Shown: positions 40,564 to 50,789, counted from the stretch's first letter. The stretch: DNA of 64,000 bases from Pasteurella oralis (GCF_002850605.1 NZ_NXGB01000008.1:42061-106060), one strand, 5' to 3'. The notes: generated by a model from the letters alone, not told the origin. A program made the numbers and translations.

Positions 40564-41232
40564 ATGACTATTTCAAAAACCGATATCCTCAACGCTTTTC
40601 ATTATCGCCATGCCTGTAAAGCTTATGATCCTACTAAAAAAATCAGCGATGAAGATTTTCGTTTTATTCTTGAAACAGGTCGTCTCTCCCCCAGTTCTTT
40701 TGGTTTTGAACCATGGAAATTTTTAGTGATTGAAAATCAAAAAATCAAAGAATTGATCCGTGATATAGCATGGGGCGCCAAAGATAAAGTCATGGATTGC
40801 AGCCATTTTGTTGTGGTACTGGTGCGCCAACCTGAAACGCTACTAGCAGATGGTGAATATGTACAACATATGATGCAAGATGTACATCATATTCCAGAAG
40901 ATATGCGCAAAATTCGTCAACATTTCTACCGCACTTTTACTGAACAAGACTTTGCATTAACGGGTAATTCAAACGCGTTTTATCACTGGGCTTGCCGTCA
41001 AAGCTATATTGCGATGGCCAATATGCTCACTAGCGCAGCCATGATTGGTATTGATTCAACGCCAATAGAAGGATTTCCATTAGAAAAAATGGATCAATTG
41101 TTTGTCAAACAGGGGCTTTACGATAGTAAAACCTATAAACTGAGTGTCATGATCGCCTTTGGTTATCGTTTAAACCAACCGAAAGTGAAAACGCGTCAAG
41201 CATTTGAAGATGTGGTGGAATGGGTAAAATAA
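40564..41232 (+). CDS. NAD(P)H-dependent FMN nitroreductase family protein
   Basis: The 222-residue protein has the nitroreductase fold: an N-terminal FHYRHACKAYDPTKKISDED, then LSPSSFGFEPWKFLVIEN, both FMN-binding segments, and a C-terminal MIAFGYRLNQP. It reduces nitro-compounds, quinones or flavins with FMN bound at a dimer interface; the natural substrate cannot be told from sequence. It stands alone, with AAGG before ATG 40564. A short hairpin (GCCATC / GATGGC, 40521-40535) lies in its leader. Confidence 0.9.
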   Translation: MTISKTDILNAFHYRHACKAYDPTKKISDEDFRFILETGRLSPSSFGFEPWKFLVIENQKIKELIRDIAWGAKDKVMDCSHFVVVLVRQPETLLADGEYVQHMMQDVHHIPEDMRKIRQHFYRTFTEQDFALTGNSNAFYHWACRQSYIAMANMLTSAAMIGIDSTPIEGFPLEKMDQLFVKQGLYDSKTYKLSVMIAFGYRLNQPKVKTRQAFEDVVEWVK

Positions 41233-41373
41233 TACATTCTGCATGAAACAAACAAGAATCAAGATAGACGTTTTTACGTCTATTTTTATTTGCCCTACAA
41301 GCTCAACTCCTCTTTTATCTATTTTGATCTTTCCCCTATAATAAAATCCATACAAGCAGAAAAAGGAGAAATT

Positions 41374-42492
41374 ATGTACTATATCGGTGTAATGTCTGGT
41401 ACCAGTTTAGATGGTGTGGATCTCGCATTAATGGATTTTTCTACGGTACAACCACAACTTATTCATGCAGATTTTTATCCCATGCCAAGCGAGTTAAGGC
41501 AACAAATTTCAGCGTTATGTAACTCAGGTGAAACTACATTACAAGCCTTAGGTGAGTTGGATCACCGTTTAGGCTTACTCTATGCAGACTGTATCAAACA
41601 CTTCTTACAAAAATACCACCTTTCACCAACGCAAATTACTGCCATTGGCTGTCATGGACAAACCATTTGGCATTCACCCACGAGTCAATATCCATTCACA
41701 ATGCAAATTGGCGATGCAAATTTAATCGCGGCTAAAACTGGCATTACTACAGTAGCCGATTTTCGTCGTAAAGATATGGCATTTGGTGGGCAAGGCGCGC
41801 CATTAGTCCCTGCATTTCATCAAGCCTTATTTTCTAAACCCGATCAAGCCACTGTAGTGTTAAATATTGGTGGTATCAGTAACATTTCATGCCTACTACC
41901 AAATGAAGAAGTGATTGGTTATGACACAGGTCCGGGTAATACACTACTTGACGCGTGGATCGAAAAACATCAAGGTAAAGCTTATGATAAAGATGCTGTA
42001 TGGGCAAAATCTGGCACAGTCAATCAAGCACTGTTACAGGATTTATTAGCTGAGCCGTTTTTTGCATTACCTCCACCCAAAAGCACTGGGCGAGAACTAT
42101 TCAATTTAGCTTGGCTCAACAAAAAATTGGAAAAGCACACCGCACTTCAGCCACAAGATGTACAAGCCACATTAGTCGAATTAACCGCACAAAGTATTGT
42201 TGCTCAACTTAATCAAATTCAGACGGATTTACCTCGCTATTTGCTCGTTTGTGGCGGTGGCATGAAAAACACGCTGTTGATGACTCGCTTAGCTGTACTT
42301 TTACCTGATTGGAAAGTTGAAACAACGAATGATTATGGTTTAAATGGTGATGATGTCGAAGCTGCTGCTTTTGCTTGGCTTGCCCATCGCCGTTTAAATG
42401 ATCAGCCAGCCAATTTACCAAGTGTAACAGGTGCTAAAAGTGCGGTCAGTTTAGGTGCAATTTATCCAAAAGAAAGCGAAATTGCACAGTAA
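41374..42492 (+). CDS. anmK: Anhydro-N-acetylmuramic acid kinase AnmK
   Basis: The 372-residue protein shows AnmK signatures: [15 protein letters not shown] at the N-terminus, [21 protein letters not shown] and GYDTGPGN. It phosphorylates anhydroMurNAc released during peptidoglycan turnover to MurNAc-6-phosphate. The frame is open from 41290, but the ATG at 41374 with AAAGGAGAA upstream gives the family start. The next pathway enzyme (MurQ) is not adjacent here. Confidence 0.96.
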   Translation: MYYIGVMSGTSLDGVDLALMDFSTVQPQLIHADFYPMPSELRQQISALCNSGETTLQALGELDHRLGLLYADCIKHFLQKYHLSPTQITAIGCHGQTIWHSPTSQYPFTMQIGDANLIAAKTGITTVADFRRKDMAFGGQGAPLVPAFHQALFSKPDQATVVLNIGGISNISCLLPNEEVIGYDTGPGNTLLDAWIEKHQGKAYDKDAVWAKSGTVNQALLQDLLAEPFFALPPPKSTGRELFNLAWLNKKLEKHTALQPQDVQATLVELTAQSIVAQLNQIQTDLPRYLLVCGGGMKNTLLMTRLAVLLPDWKVETTNDYGLNGDDVEAAAFAWLAHRRLNDQPANLPSVTGAKSAVSLGAIYPKESEIAQ

Positions 42493-42510
42493 AATAAAAA
42501 TACATCGCAT

Positions 42511-42540
42511 CCTTATCTCTCCTATTAACGAGAGGTAAGG
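42511..42540. terminator. Bidirectional hairpin between anmK and rsmJ
   Basis: CCTTATCTCTC (42511-42521) pairs with GAGAGGTAAGG (42530-42540) with one G-T pair. It sits between two convergent genes. A U tract is lacking, so termination strength is uncertain. Confidence 0.55.
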
Positions 42541-42545
42541 GAGAT

Positions 42546-43316
42546 TCAAATTGACTCATCATGTTTCATATAAATATCAAAACGATGATTTTTAGTTTCA
42601 CGACTAAAGTGTGGTGGAGTTTGTGCGAGAAAATCAGCATAATCAGGTCGCTTAACCACAACGCGTTTTCTCGCTAATTTTAAGGCAGGTTCAAGCAAAT
42701 TATCCGCATCTATATCAGCACCAACTAAATGCTGAAAAACACGCATTTCTTTTTTAACTAAGGCACTTTTTTGTTTATGTGGATACATTGGATCGAGATA
42801 AATTGCATCGGCAAAATCTGTTTCTGGCTTTAATTGCGCAATATGCTGTACAGTTAATAATTGCATATTTTGTTGCATCATTTCACCAATTTCTTTATCC
42901 GCATAAGCACGCTGCAAACCATTTTGTAACAACAAACGCACAACAGGGTGACGTTCAACAAGGCACACTTTACAGCCTAAAGCAGCTAATACAAAAGCAT
43001 CTCGCCCTAAACCAGCAGTAGCATCAATGACGGTTGGTAAATAATCTTTTTTAATTCCCACCGCTTTGGCAATCGCTTCACCTCGTCCGCCACCAAATTT
43101 ACGACGATGCGCCATTACACCACTAACAAAATCCACGTACACTGCACCCAGTTTAGGTTCATCTAATTTACGGAGTACTAAGCGAGTTTGTCCTTGTTCA
43201 TCATCAGTTTGAACTAAAGCTAAATCACTCGTCCAATCCTGTTCTAAACCTTGTGCTTGGCAAAGTGCACTAAACTCTTCTGCATTTCCACTTTCGCAAA
43301 TTAACTGGATTTTCAT
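42546..43316 (-). CDS. rsmJ: 16S rRNA (guanine1516-N2)-methyltransferase RsmJ
   Basis: The 256-residue methyltransferase has SAM motif I in [19 protein letters not shown] and a YLDPMYPHK catalytic motif, preceded by [17 protein letters not shown], typical of RsmJ (YhiQ). It methylates G1516 of 16S rRNA. It lies three bases after trmA in the same direction, indicating a two-gene RNA-modification operon. Start ATG 43316 fits the family length. Confidence 0.95.
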   Translation of the reverse strand: MKIQLICESGNAEEFSALCQAQGLEQDWTSDLALVQTDDEQGQTRLVLRKLDEPKLGAVYVDFVSGVMAHRRKFGGGRGEAIAKAVGIKKDYLPTVIDATAGLGRDAFVLAALGCKVCLVERHPVVRLLLQNGLQRAYADKEIGEMMQQNMQLLTVQHIAQLKPETDFADAIYLDPMYPHKQKSALVKKEMRVFQHLVGADIDADNLLEPALKLARKRVVVKRPDYADFLAQTPPHFSRETKNHRFDIYMKHDESI

Positions 43317-43319
43317 GAT

Positions 43320-44417
43320 TTATTTCCGAATTAACCATACACCTGTTTCCATATGATCAGTGTATGGGAATTGATCAAACAAGGCGGCTTTTTCGATACG
43401 GTGTGTTTGGCAAAGCTGATGTAAGTTGTCGCATAGGGTCTGTGGATTGCAGGAAATATACAAAATACGCTGATAATTTTGTATTAACTTCACGGTTTCA
43501 TCATCTAACCCTGCTCGCGGTGGATCAACAAAAATAGTATGGCATTGATATTGACTTAAATCGATACCTTTTAAACGATTAAATTCACGCACACCATTCA
43601 TCGCTTGGGTAAATTCCTCTGCCGACATACGAATGATTTGTAAATTATCAATACCATTTGCAGTAATATTAAACTGCGCAGCTGCAACAGAAGGTTTAGC
43701 AATTTCAGTCGCAAGGACTTTGCGGAAATTTTGGGCTAACGCAATAGAAAAGTTACCATTACCGCAATAAAGTTCCAATAAATCACCTTGACTACCTTTT
43801 GTACAATCAATCGCCCACTCCAGCATTTTTTGATTCACTATCGCATTGGGTTGCGTAAAGCTATTTTCTACTTGACGATAGATATAAGGTTTGCCATGTA
43901 CTGTTAAAATTTCGTCAACAAATTCTTGCTCAAGACAAATTTTTTGCTTACTGGCACGACCAATAATTTGTACATCAAATCCTTGAGCCTGTAACTGCAT
44001 TTTTAAATGTTTTGCTGCATCAATCCATTGCTGATCAAGTGTTTTGTGGTAGAGCAAGCTGACAATAATTTTATTACTCAAAGTACTTAAATAATCCACT
44101 TGAAACAATCGATGTCGTAACACATTATCCGCTTTTAATAATGGTAATAATGCTCCCATCATTTGATTGATTAATTGACTGGCTATCGGAAACTGATCAA
44201 CACGATAACGTTGGCGAGTTTGCTGATCGAACATAATATGATAAAAATCACTTTTATCATGCCAAATACGAAACTCTGCACGCATACGATAATGCTGTAC
44301 TGGCGAAGCAAACACAGTTAATACAGGCGCATGAAATGGAGATAAAAGTGCGGTCAGTTTTTGCTGTTTTTCAGCCAATAAACTGTCGTATTGTTCAATT
44401 GGGGGCAAACCTTGCAT
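43320..44417 (-). CDS. trmA: tRNA (uracil54-C5)-methyltransferase TrmA
   Basis: The 365-residue enzyme makes ribothymidine at T54. Motifs include the SAM site [28 protein letters not shown], and the catalytic cysteine in [11 protein letters not shown]. The frame opens at 44453, but the ATG at 44417 ([18 protein letters not shown]) corresponds to the usual start and length (366 in Escherichia coli). It is followed within three bases by rsmJ. Confidence 0.96.
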   Translation of the reverse strand: MQGLPPIEQYDSLLAEKQQKLTALLSPFHAPVLTVFASPVQHYRMRAEFRIWHDKSDFYHIMFDQQTRQRYRVDQFPIASQLINQMMGALLPLLKADNVLRHRLFQVDYLSTLSNKIIVSLLYHKTLDQQWIDAAKHLKMQLQAQGFDVQIIGRASKQKICLEQEFVDEILTVHGKPYIYRQVENSFTQPNAIVNQKMLEWAIDCTKGSQGDLLELYCGNGNFSIALAQNFRKVLATEIAKPSVAAAQFNITANGIDNLQIIRMSAEEFTQAMNGVREFNRLKGIDLSQYQCHTIFVDPPRAGLDDETVKLIQNYQRILYISCNPQTLCDNLHQLCQTHRIEKAALFDQFPYTDHMETGVWLIRK

Positions 44418-44451
44418 GGGATAAGTTCTATATGTTATTGAAGCTAAAAGC

Positions 44452-44490
44452 AAAAGGCTCGGTTTTCTTTTCGTCCGCCAAGCCTTTTAT
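44452..44490 (-). terminator. Hairpin after maoP
   Basis: AAAAGGCT (44452-44459) and AGCCTTTT (44481-44488) form an eight-base inverted repeat just after the maoP stop on the minus strand. The A-rich side gives a U tract in the transcript. Confidence 0.6.
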
Positions 44491-44506
44491 CAGATGAAAT
44501 GTACGC

Positions 44507-44836
44507 TTATTCTGCTGAGAAATCGTCTAAGTTATCAGTACCAACCACACCAGACAAGGTATAAACACGTTTTGTGGTTGAAATACGAGAACGGTATTTG
44601 TGCCAAGTTTTCTCTAAAAAAGTTTCAGGCTGACGTTCACCACGACAGAAAGCAACGAAGTCTTTTTCTTCTTTAGTGACTGGTGTACGCTCGCCTGAAT
44701 CTAAAGCCTTGAATGCTTGACCATATTGCTCAAGCGCTTGTGATTCTTTGATAGTATAATCGCCATGACGTGAAAAGCCTCTTGGATAATTTTTATCATC
44801 GAAAAAACGACGCGTAACACTAAAACTTTCTGCCAT
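44507..44836 (-). CDS. maoP: Macrodomain Ori organisation protein MaoP (YifE, DUF413)
   Basis: The 109-residue protein begins [20 protein letters not shown], the characteristic DUF413 start, and has [16 protein letters not shown] and a C-terminal [11 protein letters not shown]. In Escherichia coli MaoP acts with the maoS site to keep the Ori macrodomain confined. I see no maoS-like site that I could support here. A GAGGA site precedes ATG 44836. It is a single gene between trmA and dsbA. Confidence 0.92.
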   Translation of the reverse strand: MAESFSVTRRFFDDKNYPRGFSRHGDYTIKESQALEQYGQAFKALDSGERTPVTKEEKDFVAFCRGERQPETFLEKTWHKYRSRISTTKRVYTLSGVVGTDNLDDFSAE

Positions 44837-44893
44837 AATATCCTCTTAAAATAATCTCTTTCGTTAAAAACGAGGCATTAAACCAATTTTTCA

Positions 44894-45511
44894 TTATTTT
44901 TGCAATAAACCTTTTACAGTTTCTACATAATCTTTGATAAAAGCGTCATTACTTGTGGTACTCAGTCCTTCTGGTTTAATACGATATTGACCATTTACAT
45001 AGAAATCTGGCACACCATGCACTTTAAATTGCTCTGCTGCATTGACTTGTTTATTCACTAAAGCCGTAACTGCAAAACTATTGATTCCACCATCAAATTG
45101 CTCTGCCGAAACACCTTTGTCTAAGAAGATTTGACGAATATCATCCATAGAACGTAATGCATTTTTTTGTGCAGCTTGGAACAGGGCTTCTTTCACTTTA
45201 TCTTCTACACCTGTTGCTAGTGCAAATGACCATGCTCGCGTTAAATTTTCACCTTGCGGTCCTAAGAAATTAACGTGATATTGTTTAAATTCGACACCTT
45301 GTGGTAAATCAGCTTTTACTTTTGCTGGGATCTGATATTCATATTCGAATGAATAGCAATGTGGGCAATAAAAAGAGAAAAATTCAATGACTTCGGGTTG
45401 TGCTGAAGGTGGGTTATTTAATGCTGAATACTGTTTGCCTTCCGTTAAATTGTGCGCTTGTGCAGCAAATACACATAGAAATGAAGCTAAAACTAAAAAC
45501 AATTTTTTCAT
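44894..45511 (-). CDS. dsbA: Thiol:disulfide interchange protein DsbA
   Basis: The 205-residue periplasmic oxidase introduces disulfide bonds into exported proteins. A signal peptide covers about residues 1-19 (ending AAQA). The thioredoxin-fold active site CPHC is at 49-52, and a cis-proline loop HGVPDFYVNG follows near residue 165. The frame also reads from a TTG at 45517, but ATG 45511 with AAGGA six bases before it is the right start. It is 13 bases after yihD in the same direction, as in enterobacteria. Confidence 0.96.
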   Translation of the reverse strand: MKKLFLVLASFLCVFAAQAHNLTEGKQYSALNNPPSAQPEVIEFFSFYCPHCYSFEYEYQIPAKVKADLPQGVEFKQYHVNFLGPQGENLTRAWSFALATGVEDKVKEALFQAAQKNALRSMDDIRQIFLDKGVSAEQFDGGINSFAVTALVNKQVNAAEQFKVHGVPDFYVNGQYRIKPEGLSTTSNDAFIKDYVETVKGLLQK

Positions 45512-45524
45512 TTGCAATCCTTAA

Positions 45525-45791
45525 TTATTCAATAATACCGCGCGCTTTTAACAATGCGGTTTTAAAATCTTCTTCATAGTCTTTTTTAATTCCCGGAATC
45601 GGTTCATATTTATCTGTGCCATGCATTTTTAAATGATAAATAATCACTTCATCAGTTAATTCTGAAACAGGTTTATCAAAACCCGCTTCATCTGCAATTT
45701 TCTGCAAAATTTGCAATAAATGCAAATCAGGTTCTTTAGACCAATAGGGTTGTAAAAGTTCCAACACTTCGTTTAGTCGATGACATTTCAT
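45525..45791 (-). CDS. yihD: YihD family protein (DUF1040)
   Basis: The 88-residue acidic protein matches YihD, a small protein of unknown function conserved beside dsbA in enterobacteria. The start [17 protein letters not shown] and [17 protein letters not shown] segments are typical. It opens the yihD-dsbA operon and is divergent from mobA. No motif points to an activity. Confidence 0.92.
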   Translation of the reverse strand: MKCHRLNEVLELLQPYWSKEPDLHLLQILQKIADEAGFDKPVSELTDEVIIYHLKMHGTDKYEPIPGIKKDYEEDFKTALLKARGIIE

Positions 45792-45856
45792 AAAGTTTTC
45801 CTTATGATTGAGAAAAATTTGTTCGGATCATACTTTAATTAGGTGCAGAAGAAAAT

Positions 45857-46435
45857 ATGGCAATGACAATTAGTGCGGTAATTTTAGCTGGTGGACAAGC
45901 GCGCCGCATGGGTGGTGTTGATAAAGGATTACAATTGTTTCAACAGCAACCTTTGTTTCAACATGTCTACCAACGTTTGCAGCTACAAATAGATGAAATC
46001 GCGATTAATGCCAATCGTAACCAACATATTTATGCACAAAGCGGATTGACGGTGTTCTCTGATCAACTCGCTGGGTTTCAAGGACCATTAAGCGGCATCT
46101 TGACAGCACTACAACGTGCGAGCACAGATTTTGTGTTATTTGTGCCTTGTGATTGCCCTTTTTTACCAACAAATTTATTAGAGAAGTTGAAAAGTGCGGT
46201 CTGTTTTCCTGAAATTTTAATTGCCTATGCACATGATGGTGAACAAGAACATCCCACATTTTGTTTAGTCTCCACCCAACTGAAACATGCTCTAGCAGAT
46301 TACTTAGCCAGTGGTGAACGTCGTATGTTGAAATTCATGCAACAACATCATGCTGTAGCGGTTGATTTCTCTGAAAACAAAAGTGCGTTTACAAACATGA
46401 ATACATTAATTGATTTGAATAATAAAAAATCATGA
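45857..46435 (+). CDS. mobA: Molybdenum cofactor guanylyltransferase MobA
   Basis: The 192-residue nucleotidyltransferase has the G-loop ILAGGQARRMGGVDKGLQ near the N-terminus and a metal-binding PCDCPFLP motif. It joins GMP to molybdopterin to make the bis-MGD cofactor of enzymes such as nitrate and DMSO reductase. Its partner mobB is not adjacent but about 10 kb away at 56246, unlike the mobAB pair of Escherichia coli. It is divergent from the yihD-dsbA pair. Confidence 0.95.
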   Translation: MAMTISAVILAGGQARRMGGVDKGLQLFQQQPLFQHVYQRLQLQIDEIAINANRNQHIYAQSGLTVFSDQLAGFQGPLSGILTALQRASTDFVLFVPCDCPFLPTNLLEKLKSAVCFPEILIAYAHDGEQEHPTFCLVSTQLKHALADYLASGERRMLKFMQQHHAVAVDFSENKSAFTNMNTLIDLNNKKS

Positions 46436-46531
46436 TCTTTTACTTTGAAAGCGGATGAATCCGTTGGCGAATAAAGACTTTCACAGTATAATCAAAGACC
46501 TGATTTCACTTGACTGACTAGGAAATTTTTT

Positions 46532-47047
46532 ATGTTAAAGAAAATCGCTATCCTCGCGTTAATCACTCTGCTTTCTGCCTGCTCACTTTCTTCCTATGTG
46601 CCTTTTATTGGTGATAAAAACGCAGTGATTAATTTAGATAAAGAGCAAATTGATCAAAAATCTTATGCCACTGCTTATGAGGCAACGGTTGAAACTTATA
46701 AAGGTCGTGTGAATCAAGATTATGATGTTAATTCTTTTACGAGTGGTGCTAATGACTGGTACTTAAATCGAATTCTATTACCTATTGAAAAAATCAAAAC
46801 AGATCTCTATCAAGGTGGGCATGATTCAAGTATTCATGCGTATTATAGTGGAGTAATTTTTGCCTCTGCGTTACAAACCAATTTTAATAGTTTAAAACAA
46901 GGCTGTTGGACTCAAATTGATTCAGCCAGTGTCACACAAGGCATCTATGATGCAATGAAAGATCTACAAAAAGATAAAGTGCGTGCCGAAGATGACCCTT
47001 ATATTGTGCAAGGTTCCGAACAGTTATTAAAACTTTGTGGTAGTTAA
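46532..47047 (+). CDS. Predicted lipoprotein, unknown function
   Basis: The 171-residue protein has a lipoprotein signal peptide MLKKIAILALITLLSAC with lipid-bearing C17 and Ser at +2, which favours sorting to the outer membrane. The mature part is helical, with FTSGANDWYLNRILLPIEK and an INLDKEQIDQKSY segment. Two further cysteines (in KQGCWTQ and the C-terminal LKLCGS) may form a disulfide. It is followed by a clear terminator, so it is expressed separately from fruB. No named family is recognised. Confidence 0.8.
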   Translation: MLKKIAILALITLLSACSLSSYVPFIGDKNAVINLDKEQIDQKSYATAYEATVETYKGRVNQDYDVNSFTSGANDWYLNRILLPIEKIKTDLYQGGHDSSIHAYYSGVIFASALQTNFNSLKQGCWTQIDSASVTQGIYDAMKDLQKDKVRAEDDPYIVQGSEQLLKLCGS

Positions 47048-47051
47048 ATAG

Positions 47052-47086
47052 AAAAACTGTTGATGTAAAAGTCAGCAGTTTTTTCT
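47052..47086 (+). terminator. Terminator after the lipoprotein gene
   Basis: AAAAACTG-T-TGA (47052-47063) pairs with TCAGCAGTTTTT (47072-47083), with one G-T pair, followed by more T residues. It separates the lipoprotein gene from the fructose operon. Confidence 0.8.
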
Positions 47087-47149
47087 ATTTTACGGTTAAA
47101 ATAAATTGCCATATCGCTAACATAGCAGAGTAAAACCAGAGGAGTACGC

Positions 47150-48301
47150 GTGTTTCAATTATCGGACAATGACATCCATTTAGCAGTTCAAGCCACAAAC
47201 AAACAACAAGCGATTGCCCTTGTAGCAGATGCCTTAGTGAACACAGGTTGTGTGCAAAACGGTTATTTACAAGGCATGCTTGAGCGAGAAGCACAAATGA
47301 CTACGTATTTAGGTAATGGGATTGCTATTCCACATGGTTCACTCGCTACACGTAGCCTGGTTAATAAAACTGGCGTGCAATTCTTTCAATTTCCACAAGG
47401 CGTCGATTGGGGTGAAGGCAACATCGCTTATATCGTGATTGGCATTGCAGCAGATTCTGATGCACATTTAGCGTTACTGCGTCAACTAACACGTATTTTA
47501 GATAATGAAACAGCGGCACAACAGCTGGCAACAACGCAAGATGTACGGCAATTTCAAGCTATTATCATGGGCGAAACGACATCTTCGCTCATCAATGCTG
47601 AATCCATTACTTTAGCCGTAGAAACCGAGAGCTTATTAACACTCACTGCGTTAAATGTAGAAAAATTGCAGCAGCAACAAGCCATCAATAACCACTTTAT
47701 TAGCGAAGTCATTGCGAGTCCAGCTTTACCACTAGGTAAAGGGATTTGGCTGACTGATGCCACTGTGGGTAATCAACATAATGCGATAGCATTGAGTCGA
47801 GCTAAACAAGCATTTATTCATAATGGAAAATCCGTACAAGTCGTCCTCACGATTGCCGCAGTGGATGACCAAATTAATCACAGTTTAGCTTGCTTATTAG
47901 ACCAGCAAGTGCAAGAAACATTATTAACTGGCTCAATAGAACAAATTCTCTGCGCGTTAACTTCTCAGCCATGCAATGAAAGTGCGGTAGAAAATTCAAC
48001 AATTTTAGCAGGACAAGTCCCTGCAATAGAAATGATTGTTACCATTCGGCATACCCACGGACTCCATTATCGTCCAGCTGCACTACTTGTAAACCACATA
48101 AAAAAATATAATGCCTCAATTGCAGTACAAAATCTTGATAATGGCGGCCAGCTAATTAGCGCTAAAAGCTTAATGAAAGTCACCGCACTAGGTGCGCAAA
48201 AAGGGCATCGCTTACGTTTTGTCGCCACTGGTGCACAAGCAAAACAAGCGCTTAAAGAAATTAGTGAACTTATTGAATCAGGTTTGGATGAATCGCCATG
48301 A
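47150..48301 (+). CDS. fruB: Fructose PTS fusion protein FruB (IIA-M-HPr)
   Basis: The 383-residue protein has a fructose-type IIA domain (about 1-145; phosphohistidine in GIAIPHGSLA) and a middle linker domain. A C-terminal HPr-like FPr domain covers about 290-380, with its phosphohistidine in RHTHGLHYRPAA. It relays phosphate from enzyme I to the IIB domain of FruA. It starts at GTG 47150 with a strong AGAGGAG site. Its stop overlaps the fruK start by four bases (ATGA), showing coupling. Confidence 0.95.
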   Translation: MFQLSDNDIHLAVQATNKQQAIALVADALVNTGCVQNGYLQGMLEREAQMTTYLGNGIAIPHGSLATRSLVNKTGVQFFQFPQGVDWGEGNIAYIVIGIAADSDAHLALLRQLTRILDNETAAQQLATTQDVRQFQAIIMGETTSSLINAESITLAVETESLLTLTALNVEKLQQQQAINNHFISEVIASPALPLGKGIWLTDATVGNQHNAIALSRAKQAFIHNGKSVQVVLTIAAVDDQINHSLACLLDQQVQETLLTGSIEQILCALTSQPCNESAVENSTILAGQVPAIEMIVTIRHTHGLHYRPAALLVNHIKKYNASIAVQNLDNGGQLISAKSLMKVTALGAQKGHRLRFVATGAQAKQALKEISELIESGLDESP

Positions 48302-49230
48302 AAGTACTCACAATCACACTAAATAGTGCTTATGATCTCATTGGGCAGGTAAAACGGCTTGCTTTAGGTGAAGTCAATAAAATAGAAAGCCTAGGTCTAT
48401 ATCCAGCGGGAAAAGGAGTTAACGTTGCAAAAGTACTGCATGATCTGGGGATCAATAGCACAGTAACTGGCTTCCTCGGTAAGCAAAATCAAAGTGAATA
48501 TCAACATATGTTTGCTAATTTAGCGCTATCCGATCACTTCCATCGCGTTGCGGGCGCAACCAGAGTCAATGTTAAAATTACGGAAACTGAAGCAAAAGTA
48601 ACTGATCTTAATTTCCAAGGCTATGTCATCACACCTGAAGTTTGGCAACACTTTGTTGAGTTCTCACTGCAAATTGCACCAGATTTTGATTTAATCGCTG
48701 TTTGCGGCAGTTTACCAGATGGCATTAGTGCTGAGGCATTTGCACAATGGTTAACACAACTCAATCGCCATCATATTAAGCTCGTTCTCGATACCAGCAA
48801 TCAAGCTCTCACGATGGGGATTCAAGCCAAGCCTTGGTTAGTCAAACCCAATCACCGCGAACTAGAAACTTGGATAGGGCATCCGCTAGTTACACAAGCA
48901 GATATCATCAACGCCGCGCAGCAATTACAAGCAACAGGCATCGCAAATGTTGTGGTCTCACTAGGTGAAAAAGGTGCCATTTGGCTGACACAGGAGCATA
49001 TTATTCATGCAGAACCCCCTATTTGCCAGCGGGTGGTCAGTACAGTCGGGGCGGGAGATGCTATGGTTGCAGGACTTATTTATGGTATTGTTAATCATTT
49101 TTCCACACAGCAAACCCTTGCCTTTGCAAGTGCTGTTGCCACTTTTACGGTATCACAAACCCATGTTGGGGTGCCTGATTCTGCATTATTAGATCCGATT
49201 TTGGAAAAAGTAAAAATCACATTAATTTAA
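48298..49230 (+). CDS. fruK: 1-phosphofructokinase FruK
   Basis: The 310-residue PfkB-family kinase turns fructose 1-phosphate into fructose 1,6-bisphosphate. Motifs are GLYPAGKGVNVAKVLHDLG near the N-terminus and the catalytic VSTVGAGDAMVAGLIYG near residue 250. It lies in fruB-fruK-fruA order, overlapping fruB by four bases and ending ten bases before fruA. It looks intact, in contrast to fruA. Confidence 0.95.
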   Translation: MKVLTITLNSAYDLIGQVKRLALGEVNKIESLGLYPAGKGVNVAKVLHDLGINSTVTGFLGKQNQSEYQHMFANLALSDHFHRVAGATRVNVKITETEAKVTDLNFQGYVITPEVWQHFVEFSLQIAPDFDLIAVCGSLPDGISAEAFAQWLTQLNRHHIKLVLDTSNQALTMGIQAKPWLVKPNHRELETWIGHPLVTQADIINAAQQLQATGIANVVVSLGEKGAIWLTQEHIIHAEPPICQRVVSTVGAGDAMVAGLIYGIVNHFSTQQTLAFASAVATFTVSQTHVGVPDSALLDPILEKVKITLI

Positions 49231-49240
49231 GGATAATTTC

Positions 49241-50789
49241 ATGAATATTTTTCTCACACAAAAAGACGACATGGGTAATTCAAAGCTGTTTTTATTACAT
49301 CAAGTCTTAACTACAGCCGCCAATCAGCAAGGGCATCAAATCAGCGAATTAGCTGACGCGGAAATTGTTATTGCCTTTACAGATCAGTGCCTAAACCAAC
49401 CTGAATTTGCTGGTAAAAAGATTTTTGTTGTTGATGCTGAACAAGCATTTAATGCACCTGAAAAGACGATTCAACAAGCTATTACAGATGCGCTCACTTA
49501 TTTCAACAACAGAAAGTGCGGCCGATTTTGCACATCTTTCCACACCTCAAATTAACTACATCGTTGCAGTCACAGCTTGCCCAACTGGCGTAACCCAAAC
49601 ATTTATGTCTGCTGAAGCAATTATGAATTATGCAAAGGCACAGGGCTGGCAAGTCAAAGTTGAAACACAAGGTCAAATTGGTACAAAAGAAATTCTGAAC
49701 GATGAAGACATTGCCGCAGCAGATCTCGTCTTTGTTGCTAGTGATATTGATATTGATTTATCAAAATTTGTAGGTAAGTTGTTATATCGCACATCGACTC
49801 GTGCAGTACTCAACAATGTGGAGGGTGAATTTAGTCAGGCACTTAAACAAGCAACTGTTTATCAAGTTGAACAAAGTGAAGAAGTCCCAACTATTACACC
49901 CGCACCACGTAATTATGCTAATGATTTCGAGCATTGTGAAGGCAGTAAAAAAATCGTCGCAGTTACCGCTTGTCCAACTGGCGTAACACAAACTTTTATG
50001 TCGGCTGAAGCAATTATGAACTACGCGAAAGCACAAAACTGGTGCGTTAAAGTAGAAACGCACGGACAAATGGGGTCTGATAATCTCATTAGCGCCGACG
50101 AAGTTGCCGATGCGGATTTAGTGTTTATTGCCGCCGATATTGATGTTGATTTAACTAAATTTGCAGGCAAACTTATCTACCGTACCTCAACACGTGCTGC
50201 GTTAAAAGATACGGCACAAGAATTTACTAAAGCGTTTGAACAAGCCATTATCTACAAGCTTGAACAGCCTAAAGAGGAGATTATCATTCCGCCATTGCGT
50301 AATTTTGCAAATGACTTCGCGACTTGTGAAGGCAGTAAAAAAATTGTAGCAGTCACAGCTTGCCCAACTGGTGTTACCCAAACGTTCATGTCTGCTGAAG
50401 CAATTATGAATTATGCCAAGGCGCAGGGTTGGTGTGTTAAAGTGGAAACGCATGGACAAATGGGCGCAGATAATCTGATTAGTGCAGAAGAAGTTGCCGC
50501 CGCGGATTTAGTTTTTGTTGCAACCGATATTGATATCGATCTGGCTAAATTTAAAGGTAAGCCACTCTATCGTACCTCGACCAGTGCCGCACTAAAAAAT
50601 ACCGCACAAGAATTTGAAAACGCTTTTGCACAAACCACGCATACGGATGTACACACTACTGAAAAATGTACACAGCAAGTGTCAACGGCGACCAGTGAAT
50701 GTTGCCAATTTAAATGTAAAGGCGCTTATTTCTTGCCATTCATTGTGATTGGACTCATCATCGCTGCGTTTGTCTACTTTATGGCTTAA
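49241..50789 (+). pseudogene. fruA: FruA, abnormal: frameshift after IIB', three IIB domains, IIC permease missing
   Basis: A first frame (49241-49555) gives the N-terminal IIB' domain, then an out-of-frame tail. The second frame, reachable by a +1 shift near 49500-49530 or by an internal ATG at 49488, runs to 50789. It holds three tandem IIB domains, each with the phosphocysteine motif TACPTGVTQTFM (near 49575, 49968 and 50358). The usual FruA is IIB'-IIB-IIC with about ten membrane helices. Here the third IIB is followed by a Cys-rich segment (SECCQFKCKG) and one hydrophobic helix, AYFLPFIVIGLIIAAF, resembling only the first helix of IIC. The gene ends there and betT begins 75 bases later, so no permease is encoded. 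Either a decayed fruA or a rebuilt membrane-tethered IIB phosphocarrier. fruB and fruK upstream look intact. Confidence 0.85.
49560..50645 (+). repeat. Three tandem coding repeats of the FruA IIB domain
   Basis: Copies begin at about 49560, 49953 and 50343, that is 393 and 390 bases apart, about 130 codons each. Each encodes IVAVTACPTGVTQTFMSAEA and a later YRTST segment. Copies two and three also share the linker pattern AND-F-CEGSKK, so they are probably the more recent duplication. Confidence 0.9.

Noticed and set aside
49407..49487. N-terminal extension MLVKRFLLLMLNKH of the second fruA frame
   Set aside because: It overlaps the IIB' coding sequence in another frame and does not resemble a signal peptide or FruA; the real domain begins after about 49515.
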